Source: an uncultured Erysipelotrichaceae bacterium (GTDB lineage Bacteria; Bacillota_I; Bacilli_A; Erysipelotrichales; Erysipelotrichaceae). Taken from it: a stretch of DNA of 12,131 nucleotides. The stretch covers positions 1 through 12,131 of the forward strand of contig CALBJM010000059.1 in NCBI GenBank assembly GCA_937893225.1. Reading direction: 5' to 3'. The notes beneath the pieces were generated by a model that made no database searches, was not told the origin of the DNA, and was given only the letters and a program-made list of their open reading frames with translations. Of this stretch, positions 1 through 6,248 are shown piece by piece. The position numbers were made by a program, and so were the translations under genes. Positions within the stretch are counted from its first letter, which is position 1, and each line of letters begins with the position of its first letter.

Positions 1-29
1 TGGATTTCCACTTCTTTTTGTCGTGCTCT

Positions 30-806
30 TTAATCTTCTTTTTTTTCACACTTTCCTCTTTTCTGCATATCCTTTTGGATTCTATATTGTAACCAATGCT
101 TCAATTGACAATATGCTTCCATATCCTTTTCTTGCGGTATTTTCTTTTGATTCCAAGCCATATAGCAACGCTTTCCTGCCATGATCCAATCTTGAACAAA
201 TTCCATTTCTTGCAATACATAGCTTGGTTGCTTAACTTGTATTTCACAATATACAACAGGCGCATGTCCATCTCTATCCTGTATTTTACGAATCCTTTCG
301 TCCATTTGTTTTTCATAACTTGTAAAACAAAGATACGGTGGCAATAAAATCTCTTTTTCATCATTTTTCTTATATTGCTTTAAAAGTTTAGAAAAATTGG
401 CACAATATGTACCTTTTGGAATCGTGATTTCCATCAAAACAAGATCTTTCTTATCTTGATATGCATTCAAAAACCCTGCAGTAGACGTAGAAATAAACGA
501 TTCCAACTTTCCATATTGCTGAAATACTTTATAATCCGCATATCGTTCTACACGATATACATGCATTTCTTCTTTACTTTTTTCCATCGCCCAAAATAAT
601 GAACAACTTAATTCTTCTACAATATCCAACCGGTCTAAAAATGCCGTATTTAACACGCGATTTTCTTCACTTCGAGCTTGTTCTGTAGAACAATCAGGAA
701 ACAATAATGCATTCCACGTCACATAAGCTTTTGCATCAGACCAAAATACATCATTTCCTCTCACATCGCCTTCATAAAAGCGAATGACATCTTCTTGCTT
801 CATCAT
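30..806 (-). CDS. ADP-ribosyltransferase-like protein (R-S-E class)
   Basis: Predicted protein of 258 residues, probably a mono-ADP-ribosyltransferase that would transfer ADP-ribose from NAD+ to a protein or small molecule. Seen: the three ART motifs in order, an Arg in VYR (R85), an STS core in FISTST (S106-S108), and an ExE motif E150-K-E152 followed by ILLPP. A 'PKGT' strand sits between them. In the family, Arg and Ser hold NAD and the last Glu is catalytic; ExE commonly goes with arginine-directed transfer. No signal peptide or membrane segment is visible, so it looks cytoplasmic; the C terminus is basic and charged. I chose the ATG at 804-806 (a second ATG follows at 801-803), because an in-frame ATG at 873-875 would require translation through the upstream gene's terminator. 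The Shine-Dalgarno is weak or absent. Family assignment is by motif only; target and role are unknown. It could be a toxin-like effector, a phage-derived modifier or a regulatory ART. Confidence 0.68.
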   Translation of the reverse strand: MMKQEDVIRFYEGDVRGNDVFWSDAKAYVTWNALLFPDCSTEQARSEENRVLNTAFLDRLDIVEELSCSLFWAMEKSKEEMHVYRVERYADYKVFQQYGKLESFISTSTAGFLNAYQDKKDLVLMEITIPKGTYCANFSKLLKQYKKNDEKEILLPPYLCFTSYEKQMDERIRKIQDRDGHAPVVYCEIQVKQPSYVLQEMEFVQDWIMAGKRCYMAWNQKKIPQEKDMEAYCQLKHWLQYRIQKDMQKRGKCEKKED

Positions 807-812
807 ACTCTT

Positions 813-818
813 ATTATA
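813..818 (-). promoter_or_regulatory. -10-like hexamer, possible leaderless start
   Basis: On the minus strand this reads TATAAT, a perfect sigma-A -10 consensus, between the terminator T-run and the ATG at 806. Standard spacing would put the transcription start on the A of that ATG. No good -35 is seen, since that region is occupied by the terminator hairpin. No strong ribosome-binding site lies between the hexamer and the ATG. Confidence 0.4.
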
Positions 819-819
819 C

Positions 820-845
820 AAAAAAAAGATCTCACAATGAGATCT
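820..845 (-). terminator. Intrinsic terminator after the membrane-protein gene
   Basis: Perfect 8-bp stem (827-834 paired with 838-845) with a 3-base loop, followed on the minus strand by a run of eight T. The TAG stop of the membrane-protein gene (844-846) lies in the first stem arm. It should close the 4746-844 operon and separate it from the ART gene. Confidence 0.8.
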
Positions 846-1464
846 AACGACGTCTTCTCTTCTTTTGCTGCACAAAGAATGCTACTACCGCACAAATTAC
901 AGAAGAAGCAAAAATGTATGATGAATATGTCATTGAGAATGTCTCATTCAAATAAGACAATGTATTTTCACAAGACGCAACGATCGTAGAAGCAGCATAA
1001 TCTTGTAAATTCATCAAATGGAACACAAGAAACAACGCACCTATTCCTACTAATCTACCACCAAGAAAACCAGTTGCTACACGAATAAATACCTTATCCC
1101 AATGCGCAGTTAATATTCCACAAACAACACCAAACACAAGCAAGGCAATCAAAGCAACATTTGCATCAATGCCTTTTATAAAAGGAAGAATCATCGCTCC
1201 AAAAAATACGCCAAATATCAACCCCAAAAGAAAGAATGATAGCTTTTGAGCATATTGCGCTAAGATTGCCCCAACAACTGCAGCCCCAAGTGCAAAAGCT
1301 AGAGACGTTGCAGTTTGTCCATAATTTTTCACTACGATATCAAACACAAGTACAAAAGAAAAAACAGAAAGAAAAATCGAAAAAAACTTCTGGCCTTTTG
1401 TAATCGCTAATAAGCCAATCAACACTAGCCCTACAGGCACTAATACTACACCAATCAAATTCAT
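844..1464 (-). CDS. Seven-helix integral membrane protein, unknown function
   Basis: Protein of 206 residues that I cannot assign securely. Seven hydrophobic segments are visible, roughly residues 2-20, 28-45, 51-69, 75-96, 100-119, 127-149 and 180-198. Several contain small-residue patterns (GAAVVGA, GLIFGVFFGA, GFLGGRLVGIG) typical of tightly packed helices. The C terminus ends in KKRRRR, which by the positive-inside rule would be cytoplasmic. The architecture recalls the TMEM198/TM7S3-like (DUF4203) group, but that is a resemblance, not a match I can prove. No transporter or enzyme signature is evident. The ATG is 7 bases after the esterase stop and its GGAAGTGAG-like ribosome-binding site overlaps the esterase end, so translation is probably coupled. 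It is the last gene of the operon that begins with the GTPase-NYN fusion; a terminator overlaps its stop codon. Confidence 0.85.
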   Translation of the reverse strand: MNLIGVVLVPVGLVLIGLLAITKGQKFFSIFLSVFSFVLVFDIVVKNYGQTATSLAFALGAAVVGAILAQYAQKLSFFLLGLIFGVFFGAMILPFIKGIDANVALIALLVFGVVCGILTAHWDKVFIRVATGFLGGRLVGIGALFLVFHLMNLQDYAASTIVASCENTLSYLNETFSMTYSSYIFASSVICAVVAFFVQQKKRRRR

Positions 1465-1471
1465 GTCTCAC

Positions 1472-2242
1472 TCACTTCCATAAAAAATTCATATACAAAC
1501 TATTCTGTTTCTCCCAATCAGCTTCACAATGTTCTCCATTTGGTTGAAAATAATGATACGTCTGTACACCACAATTTTGTAACTCTTCTTCAAACTTGTA
1601 AACACTTCTTGCTTCTCTTGTATCATATTCTGGATTTCCATGATGTGCTGCTCTACCTGCTTCCTTTTCACCCCAAGAAATATAAATACGTGTATCCATA
1701 TAAATTAAATTTTCACGCAAGGTCTTACGATATTTAGAAATATTCCAATACACACCAGAAGAAATACAAGCACACTTTGAAAACACATCATTATGTGCCA
1801 AAACACCATACATTGCCATAATGCCACCCATAGAACTTCCTGCAATAGCAGTTGCTTCTCGATGACCATATGTACGAAAATGACTATCAATATAAGGTTT
1901 CACATCATGCAAGATCCACAAAAAAGTTTGTTCACCAATACCTTTAATGACTTCACCAAACATTCGTTTCTCATATGGACAATATTCATACAATCTTTCA
2001 TTGCCACGATGCGAGCACTCCATTCCAACTATGATCATTGATTTATCCCATTGTTGTAAAAATGCTTCTAATCCCCAGCTTTTTCCAAATGTTGCCTCAT
2101 TGTCCAAAAACAAATTCTGACCATCAAACATATACATTACTGGATATCTCTCAAGAACAAATGAATAATTATCTGGCAAATAAATATGCAAGTAGCGCAT
2201 ATCATTTGTAGGCCAATACCAAAAATCTTGATTTATGATCAT
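1472..2242 (-). CDS. Putative esterase, alpha/beta hydrolase (enterochelin-esterase/esterase-D-like)
   Basis: Protein of 256 residues, close to the usual size of a single-domain Esterase_D-type (PF00756) hydrolase. Seen: an N-terminal strand region leading to PVMYMFDGQNLF (about 34-45), typical of this family; the nucleophile elbow GSSMGG (135-140) with Ser137 as nucleophile; a likely acidic residue in SWGEKE (E192 or E194); and a C-terminal GEH with His238 as catalytic base. There is no signal peptide, so it is probably cytoplasmic. Substrate unknown: related enzymes cleave acyl, siderophore or formyl-glutathione esters. Its ATG overlaps the TGA of the upstream GTPase-NYN gene by 4 bases (ATGA) with no separate ribosome-binding site, pointing to translational coupling. 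It may therefore be made in proportion to the GTPase, although a functional link is not obvious. Confidence 0.87.
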   Translation of the reverse strand: MIINQDFWYWPTNDMRYLHIYLPDNYSFVLERYPVMYMFDGQNLFLDNEATFGKSWGLEAFLQQWDKSMIIVGMECSHRGNERLYEYCPYEKRMFGEVIKGIGEQTFLWILHDVKPYIDSHFRTYGHREATAIAGSSMGGIMAMYGVLAHNDVFSKCACISSGVYWNISKYRKTLRENLIYMDTRIYISWGEKEAGRAAHHGNPEYDTREARSVYKFEEELQNCGVQTYHYFQPNGEHCEADWEKQNSLYMNFLWK

Positions 2243-4746
2243 ACAATTACATGCTTTAACAATAATCTAGACTCAAGTTCTTTTGCACTCATTCTCAAAC
2301 CACCTTGTGAAAACACTGCATTTTGAATCAAAGCATCACTTGTTGCATATGTTACACGATATCTATCTTTTAAATCATATGCAGACTTTTCCAAAAAAGC
2401 ATCTGCTGTTTCATCTGCTTTTGTATAGATTACTGTCAATCCATTTTTATGAAACTTTGACCCAATATTACCTTTTACTTGATATCCATCAAAAACGACC
2501 CAAATATCATGTTCTAAATATGGCAAATAATTATACAAATATGTAATCAATTTATCCCGTGCATTCGCAAGATCTTCATATGCGATTTCCTTCAAAGAAT
2601 CCCAAGAATAAATCATATTATAACCATCTACGATCAATAGCTCTTCCAATTGCTTTTCTGCTTGCACCTTATGCAACGCTTTTATACGTTCTCTTTCTTC
2701 CTTTGCTTTTTGTTCTGCACGCTTTTTTGCTTCCTCTTTTTCAACATTCCGATTTTTTCCAGAAGTCAAAGAAGCTATATAGTTCATATCCGCTTCACTC
2801 ACACGATACCTAACATTTTGATAAGAAGGTACACTACTCTCTTCTTTCAATTGAATATGCATGTACGCATCCGCCTTATCCCAAGACACGCTATATCCAC
2901 TCCCATTAGCACAAAATACAGAATCACTAGGATTTGCTAGATCACTATTTGGATCATATCCAATGCTCTCAATGATCTCCTCTTGTGCACAAGATGGCAA
3001 ATATCCCTTCAACTGTGCTTGAAATCTACCTTTTCCTTTTGTATAGGCTATCACTTCATTCTGATAGTTCACCATTGTTCTAACAGGGCCATTGCCTACG
3101 ATCTTCATAGAACCATCTGCTTCTTCCTCAACTTCAACACGCGCATGTTTGGTTTCAAGATCATACAGTGCTCTCGATAATGCAGCCGAAGGAACATGCA
3201 ATATAAAATCATAATACGGTTCTAAAACTACACTTTCTGCTTTCATAAGTGCTTGTCTTACAGCTCTGCACGCTGCTTGTCGAAAATCACCACCAGACGT
3301 ATGTTTGATGTTTCCTTTTCCTGCTACCAATACGATTTTGACATCATTCAAAAACGAGCCCGTTAAAACACCACGATGATGTTTTCTCTCTAATGCAGAA
3401 AGAATACTTCTTTGCCAAGCACTTGATAGCACATCACTACTACACGCACTAACTACTTGTATACCACTGCCTACAGGCAATGGTTCTAAGCGCAGATGCA
3501 CTTCTGCATAATGCCGTAATGGTTCAAAATGTCCAGCACCTTCCACCGCACTTTGAATCGTTTCTTGATACACGATTCTACCTGTAGAAAAGCCAACTTT
3601 TATACCAGACCTATCTTCAATTTTTTTCTGCAAAACTTCTTTTTGCATTTCACCCATGATCTGGATTTGAATTTTTTTTGTTTTCTCATCAACTTGAATT
3701 TGTAATGTTGGATCTTCCGACGCCAACTCTTTAACAGTATCTGCTAGCACCAACGCATTCGCACCAACAGGCAATACAAGTTCATAATTCATATATGCTG
3801 CAAGTAGTGGAGCACTTTCATCTTCTTCAAACCCCATGCCTTGCCCACTTTCAAAAGTATTCAACCCTTTCAAAGAAACGACCATACCTGCACAAGCCTC
3901 TTGTAACATGACATATTCTGTGCCATTATAGCGACGTATCTGGTCGACCTTTTCTCCATCCCCGACGATATCTTTTGCTTTCAATATTCCACCAGTAATC
4001 TTAACATGCGTCAATCGATTCCCTGATGTATCCATGGAAATCTTATATACACGTGCACCAAAAACTTCAGGATATTCTTTTTCTATTGCTAAGCTATCAA
4101 TCAAATGCATCAATTCTTTTACACCAGCATTCTTCAATGCCGAACCAAATAATACAGGAAACCATTTTCTTTGATAAAACGCGTCGATAACAAGCCCCAT
4201 GTCTATTTCACCACTCGTCGAATACCCTTCCAAAATTTCATCGCTGATCATAGCTAATGTTTCATTTCTATCTGCATTATCCCAAGAAATGCACATATCA
4301 CTACAATTCTTAGATAGATTTTCTAAAAGTTCTTCTTGTGTATAATGGGCAATATCCATTTTATTAACAAATATCACACAAGGAATGCCATAATGCTCCA
4401 AACACTTCCAAATCGTTTCTGTATGTGCTTGAACTCCATCTTGGCCATTAATAAGAATGACTGCAAGATCCAACACCTGTAAACTTCTCTCCATTTCACT
4501 AGAAAAATCTACATGTCCAGGTGTATCTATGACATATACTTCTGTATTCTCATATTGATAAAAAGCTTCTTTTGAATATATCGTAATACCATGACTTCTC
4601 TCTTGAACATCATAATCTAAAACAGTATCCGCATGATCCACTCTACCTGCCTTACGTATGACACCAGCATTCAAAAGCATACTTTCTATACACGTTGTTT
4701 TTCCAGCATCAACATGTGCTACAATTCCTATCGTTATTTTTTTCAT
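2239..4746 (-). CDS. TetM/EF-G-like ribosomal GTPase fused to a C-terminal YacP/Rae1-type NYN ribonuclease domain
   Basis: Protein of 835 residues; TetM itself has about 640. Seen: GTPase domain with P-loop AHVDAGKTT (10-18), switch GITI (53-56), DTPGHVDF (74-81, His78 at the catalytic position), NKMD (128-131) and GSAL (201-204). EF-G domains II and III follow (about 230-310 and 325-400). Domain IV (about 405-505) ends in SGGDFR; domain V (about 506-585) begins with LEPYYDF as in TetM. A further module (590-660, GYDP, SVFCANG) and a charged, probably helical linker (664-700) lead to a NYN/PIN-like domain (702-835): IVDGYNMI (D707), VVFDG (D753), YTKADETAD (E779, D782), TSD (D804), GGLRMSAKEL. 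This block closely resembles B. subtilis YacP (Rae1), the A-site mRNA endonuclease. First gene of an operon with the esterase and the membrane protein. The start is fixed by TetM-like MKKITIGIVAH; no Shine-Dalgarno is visible. Likely role, inferred: ribosome rescue or translation-dependent mRNA cleavage. Confidence 0.92.
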   Translation of the reverse strand: MKKITIGIVAHVDAGKTTCIESMLLNAGVIRKAGRVDHADTVLDYDVQERSHGITIYSKEAFYQYENTEVYVIDTPGHVDFSSEMERSLQVLDLAVILINGQDGVQAHTETIWKCLEHYGIPCVIFVNKMDIAHYTQEELLENLSKNCSDMCISWDNADRNETLAMISDEILEGYSTSGEIDMGLVIDAFYQRKWFPVLFGSALKNAGVKELMHLIDSLAIEKEYPEVFGARVYKISMDTSGNRLTHVKITGGILKAKDIVGDGEKVDQIRRYNGTEYVMLQEACAGMVVSLKGLNTFESGQGMGFEEDESAPLLAAYMNYELVLPVGANALVLADTVKELASEDPTLQIQVDEKTKKIQIQIMGEMQKEVLQKKIEDRSGIKVGFSTGRIVYQETIQSAVEGAGHFEPLRHYAEVHLRLEPLPVGSGIQVVSACSSDVLSSAWQRSILSALERKHHRGVLTGSFLNDVKIVLVAGKGNIKHTSGGDFRQAACRAVRQALMKAESVVLEPYYDFILHVPSAALSRALYDLETKHARVEVEEEADGSMKIVGNGPVRTMVNYQNEVIAYTKGKGRFQAQLKGYLPSCAQEEIIESIGYDPNSDLANPSDSVFCANGSGYSVSWDKADAYMHIQLKEESSVPSYQNVRYRVSEADMNYIASLTSGKNRNVEKEEAKKRAEQKAKEERERIKALHKVQAEKQLEELLIVDGYNMIYSWDSLKEIAYEDLANARDKLITYLYNYLPYLEHDIWVVFDGYQVKGNIGSKFHKNGLTVIYTKADETADAFLEKSAYDLKDRYRVTYATSDALIQNAVFSQGGLRMSAKELESRLLLKHVIV

Positions 4747-4752
4747 ACAAGT

Positions 4753-4758
4753 ATTGTA
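4753..4758 (-). promoter_or_regulatory. Extended -10 promoter, possible leaderless start
   Basis: Minus strand reads TGGTACAAT, that is TACAAT with the TGn extension, directly after the preceding terminator's T-run. The hexamer ends 6 bases before the ATG at 4746, so the predicted transcription start is the A of the ATG. No -35 can be recognised because that position holds the terminator hairpin; the TGn extension could compensate. No Shine-Dalgarno is present in the intervening bases. Confidence 0.45.
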
Positions 4759-4760
4759 CC

Positions 4761-4787
4761 AAAAAACAGGAAATACATTCCTGTTTT
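4761..4787 (-). terminator. Intrinsic terminator closing the deaminase/SpeE-like/nuclease operon
   Basis: A 10-bp perfect stem (4763-4772 with 4778-4787), 5-base loop, followed on the minus strand by a six-T run. The TAA stop of the nuclease-like gene (4786-4788) overlaps the first arm. An A-rich 5' side could also let it work, more weakly, from the other strand, but no plus-strand gene is nearby. Confidence 0.8.
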
Positions 4788-5547
4788 ACTTTCTTAAATC
4801 ACATCCACAATGCGGACAATACGCACTGCACACTCCTGCAATTGCTTCTCCATGGCACTTCGGGCACACATATCTACCACCTTCAAAGCACCATGTCAAT
4901 GTACCTTTTTTTCTTTCAGTACACTGTTTTCGTTCTTCTTTTGCTTGGTTTTCTATTGAAAAATGTGCATCATTATGGTTTTTTCTATACCAAAATTCAT
5001 AGTCTTTATATGTCCAAACAATTCTTTCTGTCTCTCGTTGGCTTTCAACAAATTGTTTTTCTATATCTGTTAGTTTTTTTTCAAGTTGGCGGTATTTTGT
5101 TAAATCTTTTGCATCTTTATAGTTTTCATATTTCCAAAATACAGAACGCAACAAAGAATCTTTTAACATCGTCCGTGTTTCTTCACTAATACTTTTCTTT
5201 TTTGCTTGCTTTTTTACAGACAATTCTTCGCCAACTAATATTCCACAATACGGAGGAATATAATTTTCCCAAACTGGATTTTTTGCATATAAGCTTTTCG
5301 AAACAACTAGATAGTTATAATCCCCATAAAAAGATTTTTTATTATCTGTTTTCAAATCCGCTAAAGCCACTTTTAATTCATAACACCGTATGATACCTTT
5401 GGCATCCATAGACATATAATCCACTATTTCATCGCCATGTCCATTGTTTTTAAAACCAATCGTAACTTCTTCACAACCATATTCACGTTTCTTTTTTCCT
5501 AGATCATCTAAAGCTTCTTCTAGTAATTTTGTTTCTTTTGTCTTCAT
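4786..5547 (-). CDS. MmcB-like PD-(D/E)XK domain protein with C-terminal zinc ribbon
   Basis: Protein of 253 residues. Residues 1-110 look like a PD-(D/E)XK nuclease fold of the MmcB type: GDEIVDYM (D43), then E57-L-K59 in CYELKVALADLK, followed by a D-x-K region and YNYLVVS, matching the order of motif II, motif III ExK, a helix and a hydrophobic strand in MmcB-like DNA-repair proteins. Residues 110-215 are highly charged and probably helical or coiled. The last 30 residues hold two knuckles, C228-PK-C231 and C244-PH-C247, with extra Cys at 240 and 249, a likely zinc ribbon for nucleic-acid or protein contact. The ATG overlaps the upstream TGA by 4 bases (ATGA) and has its own GGAG at 5553-5556, five bases from the start. 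It is the last gene of its operon. Nuclease activity is inferred; it may bind DNA or RNA ends without cutting. Confidence 0.72.
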   Translation of the reverse strand: MKTKETKLLEEALDDLGKKKREYGCEEVTIGFKNNGHGDEIVDYMSMDAKGIIRCYELKVALADLKTDNKKSFYGDYNYLVVSKSLYAKNPVWENYIPPYCGILVGEELSVKKQAKKKSISEETRTMLKDSLLRSVFWKYENYKDAKDLTKYRQLEKKLTDIEKQFVESQRETERIVWTYKDYEFWYRKNHNDAHFSIENQAKEERKQCTERKKGTLTWCFEGGRYVCPKCHGEAIAGVCSAYCPHCGCDLRK

Positions 5548-6248
5548 AGCAACTCCATATCACTAGATATCATTAATACATTTTGCTTTTCATAAGGACT
5601 ACGCTCCTCTTCTGCAGCAAGTAATACAGTGTGTTTAAAATACTTCTGCAAAGCTTTGCGAAATGCATTTCCTCTTTTCGCAAAAGGGCCACGCATTGCG
5701 GTAGAAACGTTCACAATGTATATGCCATTTTCACCTAATGCATTATGTACGATTTCTGTACACATTTCGTCTCTGCCTTTTTCTTTCTTACCAACAAAAG
5801 CATCATTGATGATCAAATCATAATGCACTTTAGATTCTTTTAAAACTAGAAAACCATCTTGGTTCAAAATATGCACGCGACTTGTTTCACTAGGCGCCAA
5901 ATCACGTAATGCAAAATAGCGAAACGCTGCGGAAATCATATCAGTATCAATTTCTGAAACAGTAATTTCAGCATTTTCATACGCATGTACGTAATACTTC
6001 GGATAAGCAAACCCTCCTCCACCAATCAAAAATGTTTTCTGAATCATAGGATTCACATGAAATGCATAAGAAAATCTTTGCATATATGGAAATACAAGAT
6101 CATATTTTTTAGAAGTATCTAAATACATTGCAGATTGTATAGAATCATTGATTTTCAAAAAACAAACCGCATCATCACCATACATAGTATCTACGACTTG
6201 CAGCAAACCACTATTTGTTTTCTTTTTATAAATTACATTTTCAGTCAT
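5544..6248 (-). CDS. Spermidine-synthase-like Rossmann protein (SpeE-like methyltransferase fold)
   Basis: Protein of 234 residues with an aminopropyltransferase/class I methyltransferase Rossmann core. Seen: motif I LIGGGGF (74-80), the acidic ligand of the adenosyl ribose in SEID (E99), D131 in NQDGF, and YDLIINDAF (143-151, D149) at the motif IV position where spermidine synthase has its catalytic Asp. It is shorter than SpeE (about 280), with a short N-terminal beta region, and the full polyamine-binding signature is not evident. It could use decarboxylated SAM (polyamine synthesis, releasing methylthioadenosine) or SAM (methylation). It is the middle gene of the operon: the start overlaps the upstream TGA and the stop overlaps the downstream ATG, each as ATGA, with no clear ribosome-binding site at its own start, so translation probably depends on the upstream gene. 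The link to a nucleoside deaminase-like enzyme suggests a shared adenosine-containing metabolite (inference). Confidence 0.82.
   Translation of the reverse strand: MTENVIYKKKTNSGLLQVVDTMYGDDAVCFLKINDSIQSAMYLDTSKKYDLVFPYMQRFSYAFHVNPMIQKTFLIGGGGFAYPKYYVHAYENAEITVSEIDTDMISAAFRYFALRDLAPSETSRVHILNQDGFLVLKESKVHYDLIINDAFVGKKEKGRDEMCTEIVHNALGENGIYIVNVSTAMRGPFAKRGNAFRKALQKYFKHTVLLAAEEERSPYEKQNVLMISSDMELL

Noticed and set aside
807..875. Longer start of the ADP-ribosyltransferase at the ATG 873-875
   Set aside because: The extra 23 residues would be encoded inside the upstream gene's end and across its terminator hairpin and T-run, and have no domain character.
2239..4746. Calling the GTPase a tetracycline-resistance gene such as tet(M) or tet(W)
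   Set aside because: The C-terminal NYN domain, extra module and altered loop before DFR differ from true ribosomal protection proteins; the overall fold match alone does not show resistance.
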